Below, piece by piece: positions 46,769 to 55,381 of a DNA stretch of 64,000 bases. The notes under the pieces are model-generated. The model did not search any database and was not told the DNA's origin. It saw nothing but the letters and a program-made list of their open reading frames with translations. Source of the DNA: Paenarthrobacter sp. DKR-5 (GTDB lineage: Bacteria > Actinomycetota > Actinomycetes > Actinomycetales > Micrococcaceae); contig NZ_JAHBOI010000006.1 in assembly GCF_018531425.1 (NCBI RefSeq), positions 190,456-254,455 of the forward strand. Direction: 5' to 3'. How positions within the stretch are numbered: position 1 is the stretch's first letter; each line of letters begins with the position of its first letter. Both the position numbers and the translations under genes were made by a program.

Positions 46769-48133
46769 TTGGATCAAGCAGAAGGCCCTTCGGGAAACCG
46801 GGGGCGCAGTATCGCGGTGGTCGGAAGCGGGGTGGCGGGATTGACCGCCGCGTACGTGCTCAGCCGCGGGGACAGGGTCACCATCTACGAGGCCGACGGG
46901 CGCCTCGGCGGGCATGCGGACACGCACCTGGTGGCCGACACCGCCGGACGGGAACACGCCGTCGACACCGGGTTCATCGTGCACAACGACCGAACCTACC
47001 CGACGCTGCTGCGGCTGTTCGCGGAGCTCGGCGTTCCCACGCAGGACTCGGACATGTCGATGTCCGTGCGCTGCGACGGGTGCGGGCTCGAATACGCCGG
47101 TGCCAAGAAGGCCGAGGGCATCTTCGCCCAGCGGCCGTCGCTGAAACGCTGGCGTTATCCGGCCATGCTCGCGGAGATCCTGCGCTTCCACCGCAAAGCC
47201 CGGGCGCTCCTCGCTGCCGCCGGGCCGGACGACGACGGCATGACACTGGGCGACTTCCTGGCCCGGGAGAAGTTCTCGGCCTACTTCACCGCCCATTTCA
47301 TGACCCCTGTGGTCTCCGCGGTCTGGTCCTGCAACCCCGCGACGGCGCTCGCGTACCCGGCGCTGTACCTGTTCGCGTTCCTCGAACACCACGGCCTGCT
47401 CAGCATCTCGGGCTCCCCGCAGTGGCGCACCGTCACCGGCGGCTCCGGGGAGTACGTGCGCCGGATCGCCGAGCGGCTCGACGCCGTGCGGACGGGTGAA
47501 CGCGTGCTCTCAGTGGAGCGGACGGAGAACGGCGTCCGCCTCGGAACCGCGCTGGGCAGCGAGGACTTCGACGCCGTCGTCATTGCCACGCACCCGCAGC
47601 AGGCGCTCGCCATGCTCGCGGCACCGCGGCCGGCGGAGCAGGAGATCCTCTCCGCGATGCCGTATTCGGTGAACCACACGCTGCTGCACCGGGACGAGTC
47701 GGTGCTGCCGCGCTCGCCGAAGGCCCGGGCCTCCTGGAACTACCGCCTGCCGGACTGCGCCGCCCGGCCCGAGCACGTGCTGGTCAGCTACGACCTGAGC
47801 CGGTTGCAGCGCCTGCCGGAATCCGCCCCCAACCGGTTCATCGTCAGCCTGGGGGAAGCCGACGCCGTGGACCCGGCCCAGGTGCTGGATTCGATGACGT
47901 ATGAGCACCCGCAGTACACCCCGGCGTCCCTGGCCGCCCAGCGCCGGCTCGGGGAGCTCGGCGACAGCCGGGTGCAGTTCGCCGGGGCGTACCACGGCTG
48001 GGGGTTCCACGAGGACGGTGCCCTCTCCGGCCTGCGCGCCGCCGAACGGCTCGGCGCCCGCTGGGACGGCTCCGCGGGCGGCGAAACCTCCGGCGACCCC
48101 TTCGGTGACGCGGTGCTGCAGGGGCAGCCATGA
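46769..48133 (+). CDS. FAD-dependent amine-oxidase-type oxidoreductase of the Cfa lipid-modification cluster
   Basis: The protein has the Rossmann dinucleotide motif VVGSGVAGLTAAYVL close to the N terminus and an acidic strand-2 end (YEADGRLGG), as in NAD(P)-binding amine-oxidase-like flavoproteins. Genes of this type recur with DUF1365 and cyclopropane-fatty-acid synthase genes in many bacteria, which points to a redox step in phospholipid acyl-chain modification. The TTG at 46769 is taken as start because GAGGAG lies 8 nt upstream; a GTG at 46703 would add 22 residues. The stop overlaps the next start (ATGA). 454 residues. Confidence 0.82.
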   Translation: MDQAEGPSGNRGRSIAVVGSGVAGLTAAYVLSRGDRVTIYEADGRLGGHADTHLVADTAGREHAVDTGFIVHNDRTYPTLLRLFAELGVPTQDSDMSMSVRCDGCGLEYAGAKKAEGIFAQRPSLKRWRYPAMLAEILRFHRKARALLAAAGPDDDGMTLGDFLAREKFSAYFTAHFMTPVVSAVWSCNPATALAYPALYLFAFLEHHGLLSISGSPQWRTVTGGSGEYVRRIAERLDAVRTGERVLSVERTENGVRLGTALGSEDFDAVVIATHPQQALAMLAAPRPAEQEILSAMPYSVNHTLLHRDESVLPRSPKARASWNYRLPDCAARPEHVLVSYDLSRLQRLPESAPNRFIVSLGEADAVDPAQVLDSMTYEHPQYTPASLAAQRRLGELGDSRVQFAGAYHGWGFHEDGALSGLRAAERLGARWDGSAGGETSGDPFGDAVLQGQP

Positions 48134-48856
48134 CAGCGTCCCTTTACCGGACCCGGATCCGGCACCTGCGCACCGCCCCCCTGCGCAACGCCTTCACCTA
48201 CCGCAGCTACAGCTGGTTCGTGGATCTGGAACGCGCTGCCGGTGCTTCCCTGGTATCTGCGCCCGCTGGCCGGGTTCCAGTCCCGCGACCACCTCGGTTC
48301 GCCGGACCGGAGCATCCGGCAGAACGTCGACGCGTTCCTGGCCACCCGCGGCGTGGACCTCGCCGGAGGCCGCGTGACGATGCTGGCGAACGCCCGGGTG
48401 CTGGGCTACGTGTTCAACCCGCTCTCGCTGTTCTGGTGCCACGGACCCGACGGCGACCTCCGCTGCGTGGTCGCCGAGGTGCACAACACCTACGGCGAAC
48501 GGCACTGCTACCTGCTCGAGACCGACGACGCCGGCCGCGCCCGGACCGCGAAGGAGCTGTACGTCTCGCCGTTCAACGACGTCGACGGCGAGTACGCCAT
48601 GCGCCTGCCCGAACCGGCCGACCGGCTCGGCATCGCCGTCGTACTGGAGCGCGACGGCAAGCCGCCTTTCATCGCCACCATGGACGGCCGGGCGCAGCCG
48701 GCAACACCGGTGGCCGTGCTCCGCAACGCTGTCGCCGTCCCGCTCGCGCCGCTGCTCGTCAGCTTCCAGATCCGCGCGCAGGGCATCAAACTTTGGGCCC
48801 GGCGGCTGCCGGTCCGACCCCGACCCACCCATGACCCCCAGGAGGCTGTCCAGTGA
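48130..48856 (+). pseudogene. DUF1365 protein gene with a one-base frameshift
   Basis: The first 33 codons (YRTRIRHLRTAPLRNAFTY, then YSWFVDL) match the start of DUF1365. From 48230 the rest of the family continues in the next frame (LPWYLRPLAGFQSRDHLG and onwards), to a normal C terminus at 48856. Removing one A from the GAAC at 48229-48232 gives VDLDALPVLPWYLRP, the usual family sequence. So this is one gene with an inserted base, or a sequencing error. The downstream frame keeps normal codon use, so any mutation is recent. DUF1365 genes are partners of Cfa-type methyltransferases. Confidence 0.85.
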
Positions 48857-50181
48857 GCGCCACCGTTTCCCCCGCCCACCCCGCGTCCCCGGTCGACCTC
48901 GACGGTCCCTTCACCGGACCCATCGACCCGCAGCGCTGGCCCGGGCTCGCCGAACCCCCGGCGGGAGCCCGTTCCGCGGTCGCGCGGCCCGTCGCGGAAA
49001 GGCTTTTCGCCGCCGTCGCCAACCGCCTGCCGCTGCGGGTCCTTCTCCCGGACGGCCGCAGCCTTGGTGCCGGCGATGGCAATGCGCCCGTCATGCACCT
49101 GCACCGGCCGGAAGACTTCCACGCTCGGATCGGACACAACGGCCTGATCGGCCTGGGCGAGAGCTACATGGCGGGGGACTGGTCCTCCCCGGACCTGACC
49201 GCCCTGCTGACAGTCTTCGCCGCGCGCGCCGGCAACCTCATTCCCGAGCCGGTGCAGCGGCTGCGCAGCCTGTACCTCCCGCGGCAGCCGCGGACGGAAC
49301 GCAACACCACGGCGAACACCCGCTCCAACATTTCCCGGCACTACGACCTCTCCAACGACCTCTTCCAGCTCTTCCTGGACGAGACCATGACCTACTCCAG
49401 CGCCCTGTTCGCCGAGCGCGGAGCGGAGCTGGCGCAGGTGCCGTGGGAGGCTTTGGCCGACGCCCAGCGCCGCAAGGTGGACAGCCTGCTGGACCGCGCC
49501 GGCGTCGGCGAGGGAAGCCGGGTGCTCGAGATCGGCACCGGCTGGGGCGAACTGGCGATCCGGGCGGCCGCCCGGGGCGCGAGCGTCTATTCGGTGACGC
49601 TTTCCAGCGAACAGCAGCTGCTCGCTCAGAAGCGGATCGCCGAGGCCGGCTTCACCGGCCAGGTCACGGTGGACCTGAAGGACTACCGGGCGGTGACGGG
49701 GGAGTACGACGCCGTCGTCTCCGTCGAGATGATCGAGGCCGTCGGCTTCGAATACTGGCCGACATACTTCCGCACCATCGACCGTGTGCTCGCGCCCGGC
49801 GGCCGGGTGGCGATCCAGGCCATCACCATGCCGCATCCGCGCGTGCTCGCCACCCGCAACTCGTACACCTGGGTGCACAAATACATCTTCCCGGGCGGCA
49901 TCATCCCCTCCGTCCGGGCGATCGAGGACGTCACCGAACGGCACACCTCGCTGCGGCTCCGCGACCGGTTCTCCTTCGGGGACCACTATGCACAGACCCT
50001 GCGGCTCTGGGACGAACAGTTTGCTGCCATGTCCGAGCAGGTGCGCGAACTCGGCTTCGACGACGTCTTCCGCCGGATGTGGCACTTCTACCTCTGCTAC
50101 TCGCGCGCCGGCTTCGAATCCGGCTACCTCGATGTGCAGCAGATTTCCTTTGACCGCCGGGATACGGAGGGCCAGCGATGA
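48853..50181 (+). CDS. Cyclopropane-fatty-acyl-phospholipid synthase family methyltransferase (first copy)
   Basis: This 442-residue SAM-dependent enzyme adds a methylene or methyl group to the double bond of phospholipid acyl chains. The SAM motif VLEIGTGWGELA is at about 224-235. The family region SRHYDLSNDLFQLFLD and the C-terminal FYLCYSRAGF, with the active-site-type cysteine, are present. The GTG start overlaps the end of the DUF1365 gene (GTGA). An N-terminal part of about 150 residues precedes the methyltransferase core. Confidence 0.88.
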   Translation: MSATVSPAHPASPVDLDGPFTGPIDPQRWPGLAEPPAGARSAVARPVAERLFAAVANRLPLRVLLPDGRSLGAGDGNAPVMHLHRPEDFHARIGHNGLIGLGESYMAGDWSSPDLTALLTVFAARAGNLIPEPVQRLRSLYLPRQPRTERNTTANTRSNISRHYDLSNDLFQLFLDETMTYSSALFAERGAELAQVPWEALADAQRRKVDSLLDRAGVGEGSRVLEIGTGWGELAIRAAARGASVYSVTLSSEQQLLAQKRIAEAGFTGQVTVDLKDYRAVTGEYDAVVSVEMIEAVGFEYWPTYFRTIDRVLAPGGRVAIQAITMPHPRVLATRNSYTWVHKYIFPGGIIPSVRAIEDVTERHTSLRLRDRFSFGDHYAQTLRLWDEQFAAMSEQVRELGFDDVFRRMWHFYLCYSRAGFESGYLDVQQISFDRRDTEGQR

Positions 50182-51428
50182 GCGCAACGGTGCAGACGAG
50201 GGCCGGCGTCGCCGGCCAGTTGGCCGAGCTGCTGGAGCCGCTGGCCGGGGGCGAACTGCCGGTGCGGCTGGTGGCCTGGGACGGCAGCCAGGCAGGGCCG
50301 GAGGGTGTCCCGGTCGTGCGGCTCACCAGCCCGAACGTGCTGCGCCGGCTGCTCTGGGCGCCGGGGGAGCTCGGCGCTGTGCAGGCCTACGTCACCGGGG
50401 AGCTCGACGTCGACGGGGACCTGCGCGCCGCATTGAAGCACCTGTGGAGCGTGGTCCGGCAGCGGAACCTCGGCGGTATCGCCCTCACTCCGGCGCTGGT
50501 CGGCCGGCTGACGTCGCTGGCGGCCAGGCTGGGCGCGGTCGGTGCGCCGCTGCCCGCCCCGGCATCGCAGGCGAGGGTGCGCGGCCGGCTGCACAGCCTG
50601 CTGCGCGACCGGGCCGCGATCAGCCACCACTACGACCTCTCCAATGACTTCTACGAGCTCATCCTCGGGCAGGAAATGGCCTACTCCTGCGGGATCTGGG
50701 CCTCCGACGGCCCGGATTATTCGCTGGAGGATGCGCAGCGCGACAAGCTCGACGCCGTCTGCCGCAAGATCGGGCTGCGGCCCGGTATGCGGATGCTCGA
50801 CGTCGGCTGCGGCTGGGGCTCGCTGAGCCTGCACGCGGCGGAACACTACGGGGTGAGCGTGGTGGGAGTGACCATCGCTGCCGAGCAGAAGGCCTTCATT
50901 GACCGGAGGATCGCCGAGCGCGGGCTGGGGGACAGGGTGGAGATCCGGCTCCAGGACTACCGCGAGGTGCCGGACGGGCCGTTCGACGCCGTCGCGTCCC
51001 TGGAAATGGGCGAGCATGTCGGCCAGCGCAACTACCCTGTCTACACCGGAGCCCTGTTCCGGTATGTGGTGCCCGGTGGCAAGGTGCTGGTGCAGCAGAT
51101 GTCCCGGCACGGCAAGCACCCCGGCGGCGGCCCGTTCATCGAGTCCTTCATCGCGCCGGACATGTACATGCGCCCGCTGGGTAACACCGTGAACCTCATT
51201 GAAAAAGCGGGCTTCGAGATCCTCGGCGTCGAGGCGCTTCGGCCGCACTACGTCAGGACCATCGACGCCTGGCACGAGCGGTTCGAGGCGAACTGGCCAA
51301 AGGTAGTGGCCATGATGGGGGAGGAGATCGCCCGGGTTTGGCGGCTCTACCTCGTCGGCAGCGCCATCACGTTCGAGGAGGGGCGGATGGGCGTGGACCA
51401 GATCCTCGCCCAGCGACCGGCCGAGTAG
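50178..51428 (+). CDS. Cyclopropane-fatty-acyl-phospholipid synthase family methyltransferase (second copy)
   Basis: This 416-residue paralogue of the preceding protein has the SAM motif MLDVGCGWGSLS and the core SHHYDLSNDFYELIL. In place of the FYLCYSRAGF region of its neighbour it has LYLVGSAITFEEG, so the conserved cysteine is missing. That pattern suggests a different chemistry, for example methyl branching as in tuberculostearate synthesis rather than cyclopropanation; this is inference. It overlaps the first copy by 4 bp (ATGA). Confidence 0.87.
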   Translation: MSATVQTRAGVAGQLAELLEPLAGGELPVRLVAWDGSQAGPEGVPVVRLTSPNVLRRLLWAPGELGAVQAYVTGELDVDGDLRAALKHLWSVVRQRNLGGIALTPALVGRLTSLAARLGAVGAPLPAPASQARVRGRLHSLLRDRAAISHHYDLSNDFYELILGQEMAYSCGIWASDGPDYSLEDAQRDKLDAVCRKIGLRPGMRMLDVGCGWGSLSLHAAEHYGVSVVGVTIAAEQKAFIDRRIAERGLGDRVEIRLQDYREVPDGPFDAVASLEMGEHVGQRNYPVYTGALFRYVVPGGKVLVQQMSRHGKHPGGGPFIESFIAPDMYMRPLGNTVNLIEKAGFEILGVEALRPHYVRTIDAWHERFEANWPKVVAMMGEEIARVWRLYLVGSAITFEEGRMGVDQILAQRPAE

Positions 51429-51457
51429 CGGCCCGGCGCCCGGCCGTGGCCCCGGGA

Positions 51458-51530
51458 TAGCAACCTGGACCGGCGATAGGGAAATGTCCCTATCGCCGGT
51501 CTCTTTTGCCCACGGCGCTGCCGGGTTGCC
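51458..51530. repeat. Palindromic element, copy A
   Basis: The inner palindrome GACCGGCGATAGGGA (51468-51482) and its exact complement (51487-51501) enclose a 4-nt loop. An outer inverted pair GCAACC (51460) and GGTTGC encloses it. It lies between the second Cfa gene and the PEP-utilising gene and is followed by TCTTTT, so it can also terminate transcription. A second copy lies 2.64 kb downstream. Confidence 0.85.
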
Positions 51531-51622
51531 CGCATCCGCGTCGGCCGCCCTTGCGCCTATGAGGGGCGCCCGGCTGCCGTTCGGGTAGCGACGGCGGATG
51601 CCGCCGGGACCATACTGGGTGC

Positions 51623-54070
51623 ATGCGCAGCGCAGCCGCACCGACCGTTGGTGATCTTGAGGACTTCGGCGCCGCGGATGCGGCCCTCGCCGGCGGCAAG
51701 GGCGCCAACCTCGGCGAACTTCTGCGGACCGGCTTCCCCGTTCCGCCCGGTTTCGTCGTCACGACGGCGGCGTACCGCCGGCTGCTCGCGGAGACGGGGC
51801 TCGGTGCGCTCATCGCCGACCTCCCACCGGCAGCCGCTGAGGGCGACGCTGTGCGCGGTGCGTTCGCGGCGGCCGGAGTGCCCGACGCCCTGCGCTCGGC
51901 AATCCTCGCGGCCTACCACCGGTTTGGTGCCGGGCCCGTGGCGGTGCGCTCCAGCGCGACGGCGGAGGACCTTCCCGGCGCCGCCTTCGCCGGCCAGCAG
52001 GACACGTTCCTCGGTGTCGACGGCGACGCGGCCCTGCTCGACGCCGTCTCGCGCTGCTGGGCCTCGTTGTTCACCGACCGGGCGATGTCCTACCGGCGGC
52101 GGCAGGGGATTCACCCGGACGAGGTGGCCATCGCCGTCGTCGTCCAGCGCATGGTTCGGGCCGAAGCAGCAGGCGTGATGTTCAGCGCCGACCCGGTCAG
52201 CGGCATCCGCGGCCGGGTGGTGATCGATGCGGCTGCCGGTACTGGGGAGGCCGTCGTTTCGGGCAGCGTGACCCCGGAGCATTTCGTGCTCGACGCGCGG
52301 GACAGAATCCTTGAGCGCGGGGTGATGCCTGCACTGACCGATGCGCGGCTGCGGGAACTTGCGGCTCTCTGCCGTGCCGCGGCAGCGCAATTCGGGCCGC
52401 CCCAGGATGTCGAGTGGGCGCTGGCCGGAGAACGCCTTCAGGTGTTGCAGGCGCGTCCGATGACGGCGCTGCCGCCGGAACCGTTGCGGCTGAACCGGTT
52501 CCAGAAGACCATAGGCCCGTTCTTCGTTGAGATGTTCCAGCAGCGGCCGTACCCGCTGGACGTGACCGGCTGGCTGCAGGTCGGCATCGAAGACATGCTC
52601 GTCCGGATGGCGGCCAGCGTCGGGGTAAGGATCCCCAAGCTCGCGGACCTGCTGCCCGAGGAGGACGGCGTCGTTGTGCGGCTGGTGCCCCCTGTGCCGA
52701 GGCCGACGCTGCGCACGCTGGCGGCTCCCGTCTCGGTGGCCCGTCGGGCGCGCCGGTTCCGGGTGTCCCGTTGGACCGAGGATCCCCGGTTCGCGGACTT
52801 CAAGCGGAACGTAGCGGACCTGGAAGCCCAGGACGTCGGTCTGCTCGCCTGGCAGGAGCTGCTCGGCTTCGGATGCCGGGCCATGGAGACGGCCGGAGCG
52901 ATCGCCGATCTGCGCGTGTCCTACCTGCCCGGAGCCTTCCTGCCTCAGCTCGGCTTGCGCCCGATGCTGCTCGTCCTGGGCAAGCGCAGACTCGCCCCGG
53001 CACTCGTCGCCGGTGCCCGGACAAGGACCAGCGACGCCAACCGGGAGCTGGAACGGCTGGCGGCACTCGCACGCTCAACCCCCGGGCTGCGGGAGGCCTT
53101 CGACGTCATGACGCCGGCAGAGCTGCTGCGCCGGCTGCCTGCGGACCGGCAGTTCGGTGACTTCAACGCGGCCCTCCACTCGTTCCTCGCCGAGTACGGC
53201 CACCGCGAGACCGCCAGCGTGGTGCTCAGCAGCGCGCCGACCTGGGCGGATGCACCGGAGGTGGTCCTGGACCTGGTCCGGGTGCTCCTGTGCTCGCCGG
53301 TCGCAACCGCAGACCAAACCGGGCACGCGCTCCGGGAGCTGCTGGATCACCCTGCGCTGCGGAACCGCCTGCTGCGCAGGTACGTCCTAGGCGCCGTCGA
53401 GGCGTCGAAAGCGGGAATGGCGTTCCGCGAGGACACCCATTTCTACCTGACCAAGGTGCTGCCCCCGCTGCGCCGGGCCTGGCTGGAAGCGGGGCAGCGG
53501 CTTTGGGCGGCGGGTGTGCTGGAGGCCCCTGAGGAGGTGTTCCACCTGCGCCTGGCGGAACTGCAGGGGATTGCCAACGCTGGCGCCCTCTCCGGCGAAG
53601 AGGTGCGCCGGCTCCGGCGGACCGTGCGCGCCAGGGCAGTCAAGCGGGAGCAGTTGGCCTCGGTACCGCTGCTGGATCCCGCGGCCCTCTTTCCCTCCAC
53701 GCCTTTTCCCGACCCGCTCTTTCCCGACCGTCCGGCGGCGGGTCCGGCATTGCTCACCGGCACCCCGGCCAGTCGCGGCACCGCCACTGGGCCGGCGCGC
53801 ATTGTGCACGGCACGGCGGACTTCGGGCGGCTGCGCAGCGGGGAGGTGCTGGTGTGCCCCTACACCAACCCGTCGTGGACGCCGCTGTTCCAGCGGGCGG
53901 CGGCCGTCGTCGTCGACGCCGGCGGGATCGGCTCGCACACGGCGATCGTGGCCCGCGAATACGGGATCCCGGCGGTGATGGGCACCGGGAACGGGACATC
54001 GAAGCTGCGCGACGGCCAGCAGGTGACGGTCGACGGCGGCCGGGGGACCATCACGCTGGCCGACCGCTAG
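51623..54070 (+). CDS. PEP/pyruvate-utilising phosphotransferase, rifampin-phosphotransferase-like
   Basis: The 815-residue protein has an ATP-grasp domain (1 to about 290; VAVRSSATAEDLPGAAFAGQ and VVQRMVRAEAAGVMFSADP), a long central domain (about 290-690), and a C-terminal swivelling phosphohistidine domain. The catalytic His is in GGIGSHTAIVAREYGIPAVMG (about residue 771). This three-part order and the length fit rifampin phosphotransferase and related enzymes better than PEP synthase, which has a TIM barrel after the His domain. The true substrate is unproven. A -10-like CATACT ends 6 bp before the ATG, so the mRNA is probably leaderless. Confidence 0.82.
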   Translation: MRSAAAPTVGDLEDFGAADAALAGGKGANLGELLRTGFPVPPGFVVTTAAYRRLLAETGLGALIADLPPAAAEGDAVRGAFAAAGVPDALRSAILAAYHRFGAGPVAVRSSATAEDLPGAAFAGQQDTFLGVDGDAALLDAVSRCWASLFTDRAMSYRRRQGIHPDEVAIAVVVQRMVRAEAAGVMFSADPVSGIRGRVVIDAAAGTGEAVVSGSVTPEHFVLDARDRILERGVMPALTDARLRELAALCRAAAAQFGPPQDVEWALAGERLQVLQARPMTALPPEPLRLNRFQKTIGPFFVEMFQQRPYPLDVTGWLQVGIEDMLVRMAASVGVRIPKLADLLPEEDGVVVRLVPPVPRPTLRTLAAPVSVARRARRFRVSRWTEDPRFADFKRNVADLEAQDVGLLAWQELLGFGCRAMETAGAIADLRVSYLPGAFLPQLGLRPMLLVLGKRRLAPALVAGARTRTSDANRELERLAALARSTPGLREAFDVMTPAELLRRLPADRQFGDFNAALHSFLAEYGHRETASVVLSSAPTWADAPEVVLDLVRVLLCSPVATADQTGHALRELLDHPALRNRLLRRYVLGAVEASKAGMAFREDTHFYLTKVLPPLRRAWLEAGQRLWAAGVLEAPEEVFHLRLAELQGIANAGALSGEEVRRLRRTVRARAVKREQLASVPLLDPAALFPSTPFPDPLFPDRPAAGPALLTGTPASRGTATGPARIVHGTADFGRLRSGEVLVCPYTNPSWTPLFQRAAAVVVDAGGIGSHTAIVAREYGIPAVMGTGNGTSKLRDGQQVTVDGGRGTITLADR

Positions 54071-54097
54071 GCGCGACCGGCGTCCGGACCCCGGCGT

Positions 54098-54190
54098 TAG
54101 CAACCCGGACCGGCGATAGGGAAATGTCGCTATCGCCCGTCTTTTCCGCTCCCGGCGCTGTCCGGATTGCTCACGGCGCTGTCCGGATTG
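54098..54190. repeat. Palindromic element, copy B, with a duplicated tail
   Basis: GACCGGCGATAGGGA is repeated at 54108-54122, identical to copy A, but the second arm (54127-54141) has two mismatches. The outer GCAACCCGG is matched by CCGGATTGC twice, because the 20-bp unit CGGCGCTGTCCGGATTGCTC is tandemly duplicated (54153 and 54173). It follows the PEP-utilising gene directly. Confidence 0.85.
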
Positions 54191-54588
54191 CTCACCGGAG
54201 CAGCCAGGGTCCCGGGCGTGGCGGCGCCGCGAGGACCACTAGGCCCGACACGCCGAGCGACGCGCGACACGCCGATGTGCATATGTTCGTAAGTTCCCCA
54301 CAGGGTGTGGATCGCGAGGTCTTAATTGGCGGATTTCCGGCAATTTTTCGGGGCTGTCCTGTGGACGGAAGGTGCATAAGAATGACATACTTGTAATACA
54401 TCATGTTGGGGTCACTTCCGGCGGCTTGCACTAGATGTAGTATCTACATACTGAATGCAGTTCAGGGTTAGACAGCTGGCGAGGACCAGCCGACGGGAGC
54501 AAAATCCGCAGGTCAGCGGGCCAGCTTCGGAGGCCAGGGAACCCACCAACTCGCACCACATACTTTTTCATGGAGGGGACTTCGGATC
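54191..54588 (+). promoter_or_regulatory. Promoter and leader region of the nrd operon
   Basis: About 400 bp without a supported gene. It is AT-richer than its surroundings between 54270 and 54460 and holds the NrdR-box candidate. Downstream of that, the leader can form hairpins (GCTGG with CCAGC near 54476-54492, GGCC with GGCC near 54519-54535). I see no full cobalamin riboswitch. Confidence 0.55.
54428..54443 (+). promoter_or_regulatory. Candidate NrdR box
   Basis: GCACTAGATGTAGTAT resembles the NrdR operator of actinobacterial nrd genes (core CACTAGATGTAG). It overlaps a small palindrome AGTATCTACATACT that may include the -10 region. NrdR sites usually come in pairs about three helical turns apart; a weaker candidate (AATACATCATGTTG, 54395-54408) is 33-34 bp away, slightly more than expected. 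Confidence 0.5.
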
Positions 54589-54837
54589 ATGACCGTAACG
54601 GTTTACACCAAGCCAGCTTGCGTACAGTGCAATGCCACCTACCGCGCCCTGGATAAGAAGGGCATCACCTACCAGAGCGTGGACATCTCGCAGGACCCGC
54701 AGGCTCTGGAGCACGTTCGCTCGCTCGGCTACATGCAGGCGCCCGTTGTCATCACCGACAGCGAGCACTGGTCCGGCTTCCGCCCCGACAAGATCGCGCA
54801 GCTGGCTGACGCCGCTGCCGCGTCCGTCGTCGCCTAA
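54589..54837 (+). CDS. nrdH: NrdH-redoxin (electron donor of class Ib ribonucleotide reductase)
   Basis: This 82-residue glutaredoxin-like protein reduces NrdE and is itself reduced by thioredoxin reductase. The active site is CVQC at residues 11-14 ([20 protein letters not shown]), and the segment [19 protein letters not shown] is typical. The ATG has GGAGGGG 8 nt upstream. First gene of nrdHIEF. Confidence 0.96.
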   Translation: MTVTVYTKPACVQCNATYRALDKKGITYQSVDISQDPQALEHVRSLGYMQAPVVITDSEHWSGFRPDKIAQLADAAAASVVA

Positions 54838-54877
54838 GACGGGTACCACGCTTTCCCATCGAGGAACGAGGTGGACA

Positions 54878-55381
54878 ATGTCGCCGCTGGCAGTACACAG
54901 GCGGGACGACGTCGGCCTGGCGGCGGGACCGGCGGCTGGCTCAGAGCCGCCGGGGCCCGTGACCGACGCCCGGCTGATCTACTTCTCGTCGGCATCGGAC
55001 AATACGCACCGATTCGTTGAAAAACTGGGGGTCGAAGCAGCCCGGCTGCCCCTCCTCACCCGTGAACCAACCCTTACGGCCACGGCGCCGTTCGTGCTGG
55101 TGCTGCCCACCTACGGCGGCATCAACACGGACGGGGCCGTGCCGAAACAGGTGATCAAGTTCCTCAACAAGGAGCAGAACAGATCCCTGATTCGCGGCGT
55201 CATCGGCGCCGGGAACACCAACTTCGGGGAAACCTTCTGCCTGGCGGCGGACATCGTCGCCGTCAAATGCAAGGTCCCCGTACTTTATCGATTCGAACTC
55301 ATGGGCACGTCGGAGGACGTCGACCGCGTATCCCAAGGATTGGACAGGTTTTGGACACAACAGTTGCAGAGCGGGACGTGA
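54878..55381 (+). CDS. nrdI: NrdI flavodoxin-like protein
   Basis: This FMN protein supplies the oxidant that builds the manganese tyrosyl cofactor of NrdF. The core [25 protein letters not shown] and [10 protein letters not shown] is complete. From the ATG at 54878, which has a GGAACGAGG-type ribosome-binding site, the protein has 167 residues and about 30 extra N-terminal residues compared with the usual start near LIYFSS. A GTG at 54959 would give the short form. Confidence 0.93.
   Translation: MSPLAVHRRDDVGLAAGPAAGSEPPGPVTDARLIYFSSASDNTHRFVEKLGVEAARLPLLTREPTLTATAPFVLVLPTYGGINTDGAVPKQVIKFLNKEQNRSLIRGVIGAGNTNFGETFCLAADIVAVKCKVPVLYRFELMGTSEDVDRVSQGLDRFWTQQLQSGT

Noticed and set aside
54460..54588. 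Cobalamin riboswitch before nrdH
   Set aside because: A short stretch (GGGAGCAAAATCC) is reminiscent, but the conserved B12 core with its pairing partners is not there and the leader is too short.
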